A stretch of DNA of 64,000 nt from Myxococcales bacterium (GTDB taxonomy: Bacteria > Myxococcota_A > Polyangia > Polyangiales > JAFGIB01): contig JAOUOP010000001.1 in the NCBI GenBank assembly GCA_029880325.1, forward strand, positions 248,001 to 312,000. Reading direction: 5' to 3'. The notes beneath the pieces are model-generated. The model was given only the letters and a program-made list of their open reading frames with translations, searched no databases and was not told the DNA's origin. Both the position numbers and the translations under genes were made by a program. Shown piece after piece: positions 11,609 through 22,533 of this stretch; position 1 is the first letter of the stretch; every line of letters begins with the position of its first letter.

Positions 11609-12256
11609 ATGCAACTCGCGATGACCGATGCCGCCGAGCGCGCCGAGACCTGGAGGGAGGCCGAAGCCTACCTCGTCACGCTTGCCCTCGGCGTGGTGGG
11701 TGTCGGTTTTCTGCTTCTGGTCTACGCCTCCGGGCCAGCCCGCATCTTTCTGGCCAGCGGCCCACAGCCCGTCGCCCTCGACGCCACCGCCCTCGAGCCC
11801 GGGCGCGTCGCCGCGGCAGGGTCGTGGGTCGACCTGGGTCCGACGGTTCTGGACTTTTCCAGGGCAAAGGTGCGCCTCTTGCCTTCGAAGAGCGACGGGG
11901 ACTCGACCTACGCAGCCTACGTGCCGATCGTGGACGCCGACGGGCGCACGCTGCTTGTGGTGCGCTTGGCGGGCTACGACAGCCAGCAGGCCGTGCCGGC
12001 GGGCCGGGTGCGCATGGCGCGGCTGCAGGGGGTGCTCCTGCGCCACGCGCCGGCGTTGCTCGCACGCATGGAGGACTGGCCCGGCGACGGCCTGAGGCAG
12101 CAGGGACTGATCGACCGCTGGATTCTGCTGGCCGACGAACGACCACCTCGACTCGGTGACTTCGCCCCGCTCGCTGGGCTCGGACTGGCCCTGTTCGTGC
12201 TCCCCCTGCTCGCCATCGCTGCCCGCTTTCTGCGTCCGGCGCGCAAGCGGTCATAG
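11609..12256 (+). CDS. Hypothetical protein with two membrane segments
   Basis: The protein has 215 residues, with GGGAG 6 nt before the ATG. A hydrophobic segment near residues 21-43 (LVTLALGVVGVGFLLLVYAS) and a second near 188-206 flank a domain of about 140 residues, and the C-terminus ends in basic ARFLRPARKRS. This suggests an N-in/C-in protein with an extracytoplasmic central domain. The central part contains LLVVRLAGYDSQQAVPAG, which I do not recognise. It lies just downstream of the C tract, so its upstream context is uncertain. Confidence 0.65.
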   Translation: MQLAMTDAAERAETWREAEAYLVTLALGVVGVGFLLLVYASGPARIFLASGPQPVALDATALEPGRVAAAGSWVDLGPTVLDFSRAKVRLLPSKSDGDSTYAAYVPIVDADGRTLLVVRLAGYDSQQAVPAGRVRMARLQGVLLRHAPALLARMEDWPGDGLRQQGLIDRWILLADERPPRLGDFAPLAGLGLALFVLPLLAIAARFLRPARKRS

Positions 12257-12535
12257 GACCGTTTGAGTACAGCCGTGCCAAATCACAGCGCCAAGGGCCC
12301 GGAGCAGGACGGCGCCAATCATCCGTAGGAAAACGCTCTGGCAGCTGCGTCGGTCGGCTTCGGCGGCCTGCAAGTGCCCCAAAATCGCCGCACTTCAAGA
12401 CCGCTCGACGCTCTACCAGCCAACAATTCGGACACTTCCCTTCCGCGCCGTGTCCTGATACGCACATGCCGCCGGCGCCCGAGGGACGCGGAGCCCACGG
12501 GCGCAGACGTGACGTAGCAAGCGAGAACACATCCG

Positions 12536-13120
12536 ATGCACCACGATTTCCTGCGCCCGCCCCTGCTCGCCGCGACGGCGCTCGCGCTCCTTCTCCTCGG
12601 CTGCGGTGGTGACGAGCACAAGAGCATTCTCGACCCCAACAGCTTCTCGGGCATGCACGAGGCGGAGCTGACCTACGACTGCCAAGAATCGGTGAACTGC
12701 TTCAACCAGCGCGGTCAGCTGCCCGCGATCGAGGGCAACCAGTTCACCGCCTGCATCGAGGCCAGCGCCGCCATGCTGGAGGGCGACGCCCAACGCCAAA
12801 TGCAGTTCGTCAACAACTTTCAGCGCTGCAGCGCGTTCGTCTCCTGCCAGTACTACGACTGCGCCTCAGCCAACGCCAGCTCCAGCTACGGCGCCACACA
12901 GCTACCAAAGGTCATGCACCACTGCTCCGCAAAGGTTGCCTGTCAGACGCTCCAGGGCATCCTGCAGGAGGATCCGACCGTGGCCCAGAACAACTGCGAG
13001 GGCTTCGGTGTCTCGACACTCGACAACCTCTCGGCCGCGGAGCGATTGCAGTACGAACAGGACTACATGATGTGCGCCGCGCTGACGGGCTGCGAATTCG
13101 TCAGCTGCTTTCAGCACTGA
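12536..13120 (+). CDS. Cysteine-rich putative lipoprotein
   Basis: The 194-residue precursor has a lipoprotein signal ending LLLLGC (lipobox LLGC) at Cys22. The mature protein holds more than ten further Cys, many in C-x(3,6)-C spacing such as CSAFVSCQYYDC and CAALTGCEFVSC. This suggests a disulfide-stabilised extracytoplasmic domain with a tandem internal repeat. No known family is recognised. It is monocistronic and converges on the next gene 42 nt away. The 279-nt gap before it holds no other visible gene. Confidence 0.7.
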   Translation: MHHDFLRPPLLAATALALLLLGCGGDEHKSILDPNSFSGMHEAELTYDCQESVNCFNQRGQLPAIEGNQFTACIEASAAMLEGDAQRQMQFVNNFQRCSAFVSCQYYDCASANASSSYGATQLPKVMHHCSAKVACQTLQGILQEDPTVAQNNCEGFGVSTLDNLSAAERLQYEQDYMMCAALTGCEFVSCFQH

Positions 13121-13162
13121 GAGGCGTGCCCTATCGGGGCCCCTATCGCCCCCGTACCACGC

Positions 13163-13884
13163 TCACAGCTCGAAGCTGACCTTCGCCGCGTAGGAGCCCG
13201 GGTCGGGCATGGTCCAGCCCTTGACGGCATCGACCACGCAGTCGATGGCCTCGGCCGCTTCGATGCTGTCGGCAGCGGCCCCGGCCGCCATCACGCTGCC
13301 ACCCGGGGCCACGTAGGCGGTGACCTGGTAGCTGCCGGAGCCGCAGGCCTCGACGCTGGCCCGCTGCTCGGCGACCACGCTCGCCACGCGGCCGGCATCC
13401 CAGACCACGGGAGCGCGCACGTCACCGGCCGGTTCGAGCTCGAAGCCCCAGGCCAGCTCGGCCACGTCGCCGCCCTTGGGCTCGGGGAAGCGTGTCTTTT
13501 TGGCCTCGTCGAGCAGGCAGCGCTCGGTGCCGCGATGCCCCACGCTCGACTCCTGCGGGTAGACCCACTCCACCTGCCCCTGGAGGTTGACCCTGAAGTA
13601 AAAGCGGAAATGCCCGCCGATGAACTCCACGTCCTCGGAGCCGTGGAAGAAGCAGCGCTGGAACTTCGGCAACTTGGGCTCGAGGGTGGCGTGGATCTTG
13701 CGCTCTGGAATCGTCGCCATCAGCCCCGAGACCTGCATCTGCTGGCTCGGAGGCGAAAACTCGTAGCCGGTCGTCTGCGAAGGCTCGGGCTCTTGGGTTT
13801 CCGGCTCGGAGCCGCAGCCCGCCCAGAACACAAGCCCCACAAGGCACAACCAGAGCCATCCTGCACGACCCACGCCTAGGTTCC

Positions 13885-13888
<4 letters not shown>
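13163..13888 (-). CDS. Lipoprotein-like protein with two AgmX/PglI-type domains
   Basis: The 241-residue protein has a signal sequence with a lipobox-like WAGC. Two tandem copies of the AgmX/PglI C-terminal fold follow. The first, roughly residues 60-155, reads from LPKFQRCF through FYFRVNLQGQVEWV to CLLDEAKKTRFPEPKGG. The second, about 165-241, is more divergent and ends in CVVDAVKGWTMPDPGSYAAKVSFEL. In Myxococcota this domain is common in envelope proteins and in gliding-motility-associated AgmX. Its start codon overlaps the acyl-CoA dehydrogenase stop by 4 nt (ATGA), so the two are translationally coupled although their functions look unrelated. Confidence 0.8.
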
Positions 13889-15039
<1,151 letters not shown>

Positions 15040-15280
15040 CGTCGTCTCCGCAGGCACCGGCTGCGAACACGGCGGGCGGGCTGCCAAAGTGCGCCACCCA
15101 CGACGCCACGACTCCGAGCGCGCCTACCGGGGCCGATGCCAGCCCGGGACCATCGCCGCCCACAGAGGCCCGTGTCAAACGCTGGAAGGTCCCGGAGCGC
15201 AGGGCATCGTGTCTCGTGTCCCGTAGGCTTCGACGCAGACGCCAACGCCCACGCTCTCACATCGCACCTGCAGTCCGCTC

Positions 15281-18200
15281 TCAGAGCAGCGGGCCCAGGG
15301 CGCGTTTGGCACGTGCGACATAGCGGCCGCGCGGCTCGAGTTCCAGGTAGCGCTTGAAGGCCGCCGTCGCCTCGCCCGTGTGGCGGCCGCCGCTGGCCTC
15401 ACCCAGCCAGAAGTGGGCCTCGGCCGGAACCACCGCCTCGAGTTCGACCGCGCTCTTCAGGGCCGTGCGCCCGCGCTCCAAATCGCCGGGTTGCTCGCGT
15501 TGCACGTAGGCCCGCCCCAAGAGCGCAAGCAGCCGCGCCCGGGCCGCCGCCGGCGCCGAGCCCTCGTCGATCAGCCGCCGCGCCAACACCAAAAGCCGCA
15601 AGGCATCGCCTGGACGCTCGGCCCGCAGGTGCACCTCGGCGCGCCCGACCAGCGCCTCGGGATGCTCCGGCGAAAGCGCCAGCGCCGCCTCGTAGGCGCC
15701 GGCCGCAGCATTGACGCGGTCGATCGCGTAGAGCGCATCGCCGTAGAGCGACAGCAGTTCCGGACCGCGCTCGGCGCCACTCGACAGCGGCCGCAGCAGC
15801 TCCAGGGCGGGCCGCGCTTGCCCCTTGGCGAGCAGCAGTCGCGCCGCCACCATGCGCACCTCGGCGCTCTCGCGCAGGGTCGCCGGCAGCGCGTCGAACT
15901 GCAGCTGGGCGCGCTCCAGCTCGCCCATGGCGATCAACGCCCGCACCCGGCCCAGACGCCCGTCGCGACTCTTGCCGGCCCGCTCCAGCAGCGCCTGATG
16001 GACGGTCTCGGCCTCGTCCGCTCGACCGTCGGCCAGGAGCAGCGCCCCCAGCTCCGACAGCCCGTCGGCAAGCCCCGGCGCCAGCGCCAGGGCCCGCCGC
16101 AGGGACTGCTCGGCGGAAGCGGCATCCCCGGCCAGGCGCTGGGCCCGCGACAGGCCCAGGTGCACCTGGGGATCGTCGGCCTCGAGTTCGGCCAGGCGCC
16201 CGAAGGCCGCGACGGCAACGGGCCCCTGCTCGAGCAGCAGCGCCACCTCGGCCCGCGCCCACAGGGCTTCAACGTCCTGCTCGGCCTGTTGCAGCAGGCG
16301 TTCGCTGCGCTCCAGCAGCTCCGCCGCCGGCGCAAGCCGGGCCCGCAGGCGCAGGCCGAGGGCCTCGGCCTCCACCGGCTCCAGGGCGTCGGCCTGGGCC
16401 TCCAGGGCCTCGAGGGCTGCCTCCATGGTCGCCGGCTCCTGCACCCCGAGGGCCGCCCGCGCGCGCAGCCCGAGCACCGCCGGATCGTCGGCCGGCGCCC
16501 CCTCGAGCAGCGCCAGCGCCCGTGACCCGTCGCCCGCCTGCAGCAGCAGGCGCGCGCACAGCAGGCGGTGACCGAGCAGCTCAGGAGCCGCCTCGTGGGC
16601 CGCACCCGCCGCCCGTCGCGCCAGCTCCAGACGCCCGCCGTGTAACGCTTCCTGGGCCACCCAGGACAGCAGCGAGGCATCGCCTGCGGCCGCCGCCAGC
16701 GCCTCCTCGAGCGCAGCATCGCCGGCCGGCGCCACCTCCCCCGCCGCCCCGGACTCGGCCTCGAGCCTGGCCAAGCGCGCGCGCGTCAGCGCCTGAACCA
16801 CCCGCTCGCGCGCCGGCGCCCCCGCCAGCCGGGGCCGCAGCGCCGAAAGCCGCTTCCGCGCCCCCTCGGCGCCCGCGGCGTCGGCCGCCATCAGATAGGC
16901 CCGATGCAGGCCCGCCCGCAGATCCTGTGGGTGGCGTTTCAGCACCTCATCGAAGTGGGAGCGCGCCTGCGCCAGCTGCCCCTCCTGCAGCCGCAGCTCA
17001 GCCAACGCCGAGTGGGCCGCCAGTAGCTTGGGAGCCGCCTTCAGCGCCGCCTCCAGATGCTCGGCGGCTGCCGCAGCCCCGCGCCTCTGCTCCATGCGGC
17101 CCACGGCATACAGCAGCGCCGGCCGCCCCTTTGCCGCCCCGGCAGCCTGCTCCAAGCGCTGTAGCTGTGCCTCGTCCTCCGCACCCGCGTGCTCGCTCGC
17201 CTCCAGCAGCACCGCCTGCGCCACCGTCCGCGCCCTTTCGTCCACCTTGTGCCGCTCGGCCTCGGCCAGCGCCTTGCGCAGGCCACCGAGGTCGCCATCG
17301 CCCCCGTCGAGCACCCTGCGCATGGCGACAAAGAGCGTCCAACGGGCACTCTGGGCGGGCTTGAGGGCACCGCTCTGGCGGGCCTGCTGGAGCAGCGCTT
17401 CGGCCTGCTTCAGGCTCGCCAGGTCGCTGTCGAAGGCCGCCTCGGGCAGCCGCTCGCCCAGCTGCGGGCTGGACGCCGACAGGGACGCGGGCAGCGACAG
17501 GGACGCGGGCAGCGACAGGGACGCGGGCAGCGACAGGGACGAAAGCCGCTCCATCAACGGCCAATGCCGCATCCCCAGGTAGCCACCCAGAAATAGCAGC
17601 CCCACCAGCAACAACGAAGCGGCCCGCGATGCGAAGCGACGCGGGGCTGCGACACCGGGGAGCGTGACCTCCTGGGGCGGCAACCATTCGCCCTCCAACA
17701 GCTCGGCCAGCTCCTCGCGCTCGGACGCGACCTCGTCGGCCTGCGCGAACAGCCCGTCATCCCATGACTCCAGGTGAAGGCGCAGCGGCTGGGGCTCGCC
17801 GGCGGGCGGCGCGGCCGGCGCGACCTCTGCTGGCGCAGGCTCGGCGACGGTCTGCTGCGGTGGCGCTTTTTCGGGCTCGGGCTCGGGCTCGGACAGCGGC
17901 GCAGGCGCCCCGGCGTAACTCTCCACCAGGATTTCCCCATCACCGCCGTCCCGCGGAGCCTCGCCGCGCGCGCGCGGTGCCCCCGAAACGACCGCGGACG
18001 GCGCCTGACCCGGCGTCCAGCCGATGCCCGGCGCGGTATCGGCGGAAGCGGCGGCCAGGACGGGTACCTGGGCCGGCTGCGGGTCGAACAGCCCCCGCAT
18101 GGTGGTGCCGCTGCGGTTGGACGGCCGCGGTCGCGCGGCCTGCAGCTCGGGCAATGGAGCGGACGCGCCGGGTGAAGTCTGCAGCTGCTCGCGAGCCTCC

Positions 18201-19918
18201 GACTCTAGCGGCAAAAGCGAAAGTGCCGGCCGCTCCACGACCGCCAGCGGCTCGATCTCGGCGGCTGTCACGTCGATGCCGAAGCTCGGCCCCGCGGGCT
18301 CGACCCGGGGCCCTGCGCCAGCGAACGCAGGCGCGCTCGCTTCCTGATCGCTGGGCGCTCCGTGGCTGGCCTCCTGGTACTCCCAGTCGCCTTCGTGGCC
18401 CTCTTCGGCACCATCGAGTTCGATGATCTCGAACTCCACATCGTCGCTCCCCGGCACGTAGTCCTCGTCGAGCACGAGCGCCGGAGCCGACGCCAACGGC
18501 ATCGCGACCGCGGGCAGCACGGGCTGGCACGGCACAACGAGCTCGACGGGCGCGGCCAACTCCGCTTCGGCCGTCGCCTCGAGCAATTCGAAGTCTTCGA
18601 GTTGCTCGAAGTCCTCCAGCTCTTCGAGTTCGTCAAAGTCTTCGACAGCCTCGACCTCGGCGCGCGCGGCCAACTCCGCGGCCAGCTGCACCTCCCCGCA
18701 TGCCGCTGACGCGTCGTCCCCGTCCGCCTCGTCCTCCTCGTCCTCCGCGTCGAACTCGACCAGCCCGTGGAAGCTTTCGAACTCCGAGGCGATCTCGACC
18801 TCGGCGGGCTCATCGGCGGACTCAGCGGACTCAAAGGACGCCTCGTCAGGCTCCAACGCGGTCGTCCACGGCTCGCCCCAGGACGGTGCCACCTGGGCGG
18901 ACTGCGCCGGGAACGACTCGACCGCGGGCGCCGGAACCTCGAAGCGCTCCTGCTGAAAGCGCGGCGGCCGCGCTGCGGCCTCCAATGGCTCCCATTCGAG
19001 CTCCGCGACCGCCGCCATCGCGGCCTGTGGCTCGTCCTCGACAGCATCCGTCTCGGCCGCCGCTTCGAACTGCTGGTCTCGGCCCGCGGGCTCCTCGACC
19101 GGCGCCACGACCTCCACCGGCGCCGTCGCCACGACCACCGCGGCCTCGACCGCTGCCGCTTCCTGCGACAGCTCCACTTCCTCAGCCACTGCCACTTTCT
19201 CAGCCGGCGCCGTCGCTACGACCACCGCGGCCTCGACCGCTGCCGCTTCCTGCGACAGCTCCACTTCCTCAACCAGAGCCACTTCCTCAGCCGGCGCCAC
19301 CGCCGCTGCCGCCTCCTCAGCCACTGCCACTTCCTCAGCCGGCGCCGTCGCTACGACCACCGCGGCCTCGACCGCTGCCGCTTCCTGCGACAGCTCCACT
19401 TCCTCAGCCAGCGCCACCGCCGCGGCCACCGGCTCCTCCGCCGGCGCCACTTCCGCAACCGGCACCGCGACCTGCTGCTGCGCCCTGTGGGCCAGAAGCT
19501 CGCTCGCCCCATCGGCCAGACTGCGCAGCGCGGCATCTGACGGTGCCAGCGAAAGCCCGCGCTCGGCCGCCCGCAGCGCCCGCAGTGGATCACCCCGCTG
19601 CATCAGAACACGCGCCAGCGCGGCGAACGCCTCCACCGACCCGCGGTCGAGCTGCACCGCCTTGAGCAGCGCGGCCTGGGCGCGCATCAGGTCGCCCTCG
19701 GCCGCCCACGCCTCGCCCTCCACCACGAGCAGGGCCGCGTGGGGACCGTCTTCGGCGAGCGCCGCGACCACCACGCCGCGGGCGTCGCCGTAGCGGCCGG
19801 CCGCGAGCAGGGCCCGCGCCAGTCCCAGCGACGGCTCCTTCTCCGGATGTGAACGAAAACGCAAAAGGCGCGCGTTGAGCTGATGGGTTTCGCTGATCAA
19901 GGCCATGGCTACACGCAT
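15281..19918 (-). CDS. Large TPR membrane protein with an acidic repeat region
   Basis: A protein of about 1545 residues. Residues 1-115 form TPR-like helical repeats. Residues about 130-290 are an Ala/Val/Glu-rich stretch in which VELSQEAAAVEAAVVVATAP recurs three times. A long acidic, probably disordered segment follows. A single membrane helix (SLLLVGLLFLGGYLG) lies near residues 765-785, then a SLSLPA repeat and about 700 residues of TPRs ending LEPRGRYVARAKRALG. The topology suggests a cytoplasmic N-terminal half and a periplasmic TPR scaffold. The start is uncertain: Met at 19918 or 19906, neither with a clear ribosome-binding site. The frame stays open far upstream, but there it is the antisense of another gene. 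Confidence 0.8.
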   Translation of the reverse strand: MRVAMALISETHQLNARLLRFRSHPEKEPSLGLARALLAAGRYGDARGVVVAALAEDGPHAALLVVEGEAWAAEGDLMRAQAALLKAVQLDRGSVEAFAALARVLMQRGDPLRALRAAERGLSLAPSDAALRSLADGASELLAHRAQQQVAVPVAEVAPAEEPVAAAVALAEEVELSQEAAAVEAAVVVATAPAEEVAVAEEAAAAVAPAEEVALVEEVELSQEAAAVEAAVVVATAPAEKVAVAEEVELSQEAAAVEAAVVVATAPVEVVAPVEEPAGRDQQFEAAAETDAVEDEPQAAMAAVAELEWEPLEAAARPPRFQQERFEVPAPAVESFPAQSAQVAPSWGEPWTTALEPDEASFESAESADEPAEVEIASEFESFHGLVEFDAEDEEDEADGDDASAACGEVQLAAELAARAEVEAVEDFDELEELEDFEQLEDFELLEATAEAELAAPVELVVPCQPVLPAVAMPLASAPALVLDEDYVPGSDDVEFEIIELDGAEEGHEGDWEYQEASHGAPSDQEASAPAFAGAGPRVEPAGPSFGIDVTAAEIEPLAVVERPALSLLPLESEAREQLQTSPGASAPLPELQAARPRPSNRSGTTMRGLFDPQPAQVPVLAAASADTAPGIGWTPGQAPSAVVSGAPRARGEAPRDGGDGEILVESYAGAPAPLSEPEPEPEKAPPQQTVAEPAPAEVAPAAPPAGEPQPLRLHLESWDDGLFAQADEVASEREELAELLEGEWLPPQEVTLPGVAAPRRFASRAASLLLVGLLFLGGYLGMRHWPLMERLSSLSLPASLSLPASLSLPASLSASSPQLGERLPEAAFDSDLASLKQAEALLQQARQSGALKPAQSARWTLFVAMRRVLDGGDGDLGGLRKALAEAERHKVDERARTVAQAVLLEASEHAGAEDEAQLQRLEQAAGAAKGRPALLYAVGRMEQRRGAAAAAEHLEAALKAAPKLLAAHSALAELRLQEGQLAQARSHFDEVLKRHPQDLRAGLHRAYLMAADAAGAEGARKRLSALRPRLAGAPARERVVQALTRARLARLEAESGAAGEVAPAGDAALEEALAAAAGDASLLSWVAQEALHGGRLELARRAAGAAHEAAPELLGHRLLCARLLLQAGDGSRALALLEGAPADDPAVLGLRARAALGVQEPATMEAALEALEAQADALEPVEAEALGLRLRARLAPAAELLERSERLLQQAEQDVEALWARAEVALLLEQGPVAVAAFGRLAELEADDPQVHLGLSRAQRLAGDAASAEQSLRRALALAPGLADGLSELGALLLADGRADEAETVHQALLERAGKSRDGRLGRVRALIAMGELERAQLQFDALPATLRESAEVRMVAARLLLAKGQARPALELLRPLSSGAERGPELLSLYGDALYAIDRVNAAAGAYEAALALSPEHPEALVGRAEVHLRAERPGDALRLLVLARRLIDEGSAPAAARARLLALLGRAYVQREQPGDLERGRTALKSAVELEAVVPAEAHFWLGEASGGRHTGEATAAFKRYLELEPRGRYVARAKRALGPLL
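17478..17541. repeat. 18-nt tandem repeat, about 3.5 copies
   Basis: The unit GACAGGGACGCGGGCAGC is repeated in tandem without mismatch. On the coding strand it yields the SLSLPA hexapeptide repeat just after the membrane helix of the TPR protein. Being in frame, copy-number changes would alter linker length without disrupting the gene. Confidence 0.85.
19121..19406. repeat. Three near-identical ~63-nt repeats in the TPR gene
   Basis: Near-identical blocks begin at about 19122, 19209 and 19343 (each contains TCGACCGCTGCCGCTTCC) and are separated by shorter A/E/V-coding segments. They encode the recurring VELSQEAAAVEAAV element. High nucleotide identity points to recent duplication, and the region may be prone to recombination or assembly collapse. 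Confidence 0.8.
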
Positions 19919-20170
19919 GGATAGTTGGGGAAGCCGCCGGGCTTTGCGAAATTTTGGACAAATCGGCGCCGCTTCAGGCGCCCCAGGGCGCTCCAACGCC
20001 CCCTTCCGGAGCAGGCCCTGCCACCCGAAAAGCGGGAAAACACCGGAGTTTCCTCCCCATGCGCACCGCGATCGGGGGACGGATCTTCCGCCTCCGCAAC
20101 AGCCGTCGTTGCCGAGCCTGCGGCTGTCGAAAGATGATTTCGACCACGTCCCGCGGTAAGAAGCGAGCCG

Positions 20171-20878
20171 ATGCCCACCACGCATCCCCGCCGCCCCCGC
20201 CCCCCGCGCGCCAGCCTGCTGGCGCTGCTGCTGGGCGTCCTTTTGCTGGGGCCCGCCGCCTGCACCAAGCAAAGGCCCCGTGCCCTGTCGCCCGAGGACA
20301 CCGTGATGGCCTTCGCCCGCGCCATCGGCCAGGGCAAGCTCAAGGAGGCCTACGGCTTGATGTCGGCGAGCTATCGCAAGCGCGTGAGCTACGCGGACTT
20401 CGAGCGCTCCCTGAAGCAAAACCCCCAGGAGACCCTGGAGATCACCAACGCCCTCAGTCACCTCGGCGGCAAGGCACGCCAGCAGGCGACCCTGCGCTTC
20501 GGCGACGACGAAGAACTCGAGCTGCGCCGCATGGACGGCCGCTGGTACATCAGCAGCAACCTGGTCGGTTTCTACGACCAGAGCACTCCGCGGGCCGCAC
20601 TGCGCTCCTTCGTGCGCGCCATGGAACGCAAGCGCTACGACGTGGTAATGCGGCTGATCCCCGAAGCCGACAAGGAAGGCGTCACGCCCGAGCGCATGAA
20701 AGAAGCCTGGTCGGGCGATGCCCGCGAGGAGGTGGAGCGCATGCTCAGCAACCTGCGCGAACACATGGACGCCCCCATCGAAGAGGTGGGCAACCGCGCG
20801 ACCATGCCCTACGGCGACCGCCTACGCGTGCAATTCGTACGCGAAGAGGGCAGCTGGAAGATCGAAGACCCCGAATAA
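20171..20878 (+). CDS. Putative lipoprotein, NTF2/DUF4878-like
   Basis: A 235-residue precursor with a long signal segment ending LLGPAACTK. The mature part looks like two related alpha+beta modules. The first contains DTVMAFARAIGQGKLKEAY and ELRRMDGRWYIS; the second contains RAALRSFVRAMERKRYDVV and VREEGSWKIEDPE. This is the pattern of NTF2-like/DUF4878 extracytoplasmic lipoproteins, here duplicated. The function is unknown. It is divergent from the TPR gene (252-nt gap) and converges with the next gene, with 5 nt between stops. Confidence 0.75.
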   Translation: MPTTHPRRPRPPRASLLALLLGVLLLGPAACTKQRPRALSPEDTVMAFARAIGQGKLKEAYGLMSASYRKRVSYADFERSLKQNPQETLEITNALSHLGGKARQQATLRFGDDEELELRRMDGRWYISSNLVGFYDQSTPRAALRSFVRAMERKRYDVVMRLIPEADKEGVTPERMKEAWSGDAREEVERMLSNLREHMDAPIEEVGNRATMPYGDRLRVQFVREEGSWKIEDPE

Positions 20879-20883
20879 GGGCT

Positions 20884-21264
20884 TCAGCTGCCTTCACTCT
20901 GGGTTTCTGGGCGAAAAACCAACGGCAGGCTGGTGTCGGTGGGGCGACCAGCGGTGGGGAACTTCCAGCCTGTGATGGTCTTTTCGACGCAGGCCTCGAG
21001 CCCAGGTAGAAGGCCCTTGCCATCGAGGCTGACCGACTCCACCGCGCCGTTGGGCGCGATTCGGATCAGGGCGCTCATCTCCACCACCTCTTTGAGGGGA
21101 TGATCATCGAGGGCGTCCTGATAGCAGCGCTGCAATCCCGGTTGCTGTGCCTCGACCACGGCCGACAGCTGCTCGGTCGAGAGGTCGGCCCCTGCGGAAC
21201 AGGCGTGCAGCAAAAGAAGTGAAGCTGATAGAGCCCTACGCAGAGACCAGGGCGCGGGGGTCAT
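20884..21264 (-). CDS. Small AgmX/PglI-type domain protein, probable lipoprotein
   Basis: About 126 residues from the ATG at 21264; a GTG at 21273 is an alternative and neither has a clear ribosome-binding site. A signal sequence (SASLLLLHACSAG) precedes one AgmX/PglI-like domain containing PGLQRCYQDAL, RIAPNGAVESVSLDGKG, CVEKTITGWKFP and a terminal beta-strand LPLVFRP. The spacing of the two Cys (QRCY and EACV) is typical of this Myxococcota family. Its relation to the two-domain homologue 7 kb away is worth noting, but the function is unknown. Confidence 0.75.
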   Translation of the reverse strand: MTPAPWSLRRALSASLLLLHACSAGADLSTEQLSAVVEAQQPGLQRCYQDALDDHPLKEVVEMSALIRIAPNGAVESVSLDGKGLLPGLEACVEKTITGWKFPTAGRPTDTSLPLVFRPETQSEGS

Positions 21265-21369
21265 GGGGGTCACGGCAGCATCGCCCGATGTGACAGCGTC
21301 GACATGTCGCCCAAGTTCGGTGCCGCAGCAAAGCTCGCCCGCACCCGCGTCGAGCGACGAACGCGAACC

Positions 21370-22341
21370 TCAGAACCGAGGGTCGCACGGCCGGTCATCG
21401 CCCCGCAACAACTGCAGCGCCCGCCGAAAATCCTCGGGCGGCTCCACCTCGAAGCGCAGGGGCTCAGCCGTTACGGGATGGGCGAAACCGAGCAGCCCCG
21501 CATGCAGCGCCTGCCGTCCCAGGACCTCGGCTGCCTGCCGCAGGCGCGGGTCGCGGCTCTTGTGACCGTAGACCGGATCACCGATTAGCGCGTGACCGTG
21601 CTCGGATAGGTGCACCCGGATCTGGTGGGTACGCCCGGTCTCCAGCCGACACTGCAATAGGCTCGCGCCATGCAGCCGCTCCTGCAGCTGCACGTGGGTG
21701 ACGGCCGGCTTACCCCGCTGCACGCGCCCGCTGAAGCGCTTGCGATCGACCGGGTGGCGCCCGTGCAAGCTCCGAATCGTGAAGCTGGGCTCGGGATGGC
21801 CGAGGGCGATGGCCTGGTAGCAGCGCTCGATGTCATGGCGGGCGAAAAGCTCGGACAGCCCTGCGTGGGCCCGCTCGCTGCGCGCCACCACCATCACGCC
21901 GCTGGTGCCGGCATCGAGCCGGTGCACGATGCCCGGTCGCTGCCGCTCGCTGCCACCTTCGGGCTCCCCCAGATGGTAGAGCAGGGCATTGACCAGCGTG
22001 CCGTCGGCGTGGCCCGCGGCCGGATGCACCACCATGCCGGCCGGCTTGACCACCACCGCCAGGTGTTGGTCGCGGAATAGAACCTCGAGCGCAAGCGCCT
22101 GCGGAAGGAGTTCGGTCGTGGGCGGCGGCGCCGGTCGCACCACCACCCGATCGCCGCGCTCGGGGCGGCTGCTGGCGCGCACCGCACGCCCCTCGAGCTC
22201 CACCCGCCCCTCGCGGATCCAGCGCTGCAAAGTCGAACGCGAAAAGCCCAGCTCGCGAGCACCGAGGATGCGGTCGAGTCGTTCGCCCGCTTCCTCGGCC
22301 GTGATCGTCAGCGTCAGCCGATCCTGGGGCGGCTGGTTCAT
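21370..22341 (-). CDS. rluD: RluD-type 23S rRNA pseudouridine synthase
   Basis: The 323-residue enzyme has an N-terminal S4 RNA-binding domain (residues about 15-65, GERLDRILGARELGFSRSTL) and a RluA-family catalytic domain. The catalytic Asp143 lies in HRLDAGTSGVMVVAR. GRTHQIRVHLSEHGHALIGDPVYG is the usual C-terminal signature. It should isomerise uridines in helix 69 of 23S rRNA or a similar target; assignment to RluD rather than RluC rests on the S4 domain and overall layout. It appears monocistronic. Confidence 0.92.
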   Translation of the reverse strand: MNQPPQDRLTLTITAEEAGERLDRILGARELGFSRSTLQRWIREGRVELEGRAVRASSRPERGDRVVVRPAPPPTTELLPQALALEVLFRDQHLAVVVKPAGMVVHPAAGHADGTLVNALLYHLGEPEGGSERQRPGIVHRLDAGTSGVMVVARSERAHAGLSELFARHDIERCYQAIALGHPEPSFTIRSLHGRHPVDRKRFSGRVQRGKPAVTHVQLQERLHGASLLQCRLETGRTHQIRVHLSEHGHALIGDPVYGHKSRDPRLRQAAEVLGRQALHAGLLGFAHPVTAEPLRFEVEPPEDFRRALQLLRGDDRPCDPRF

Positions 22342-22533
22342 GACGGCGCCGCGCCCGTGTTCACCTAGTCACCTGTGTCGGTCGTTTTGGGTAAAACTCC
22401 GCGAGCCATCGCCGACCCTCGGCGTGACGAATCGGCGAAGGACACACAGAGTACAATCGAGGAGATAGCCCGAAGGGCGGTCGGCGAGGGCCGGCGAGTT
22501 TCGCCCAGAACCTCCGAGACCGGTGACCGGCCG

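Noticed and set aside
19919..20764. N-terminal extension of the TPR protein up to 20764
   Set aside because: The extra 282 codons are antisense to the lipoprotein gene at 20171 and its upstream region, and have no TPR pattern.
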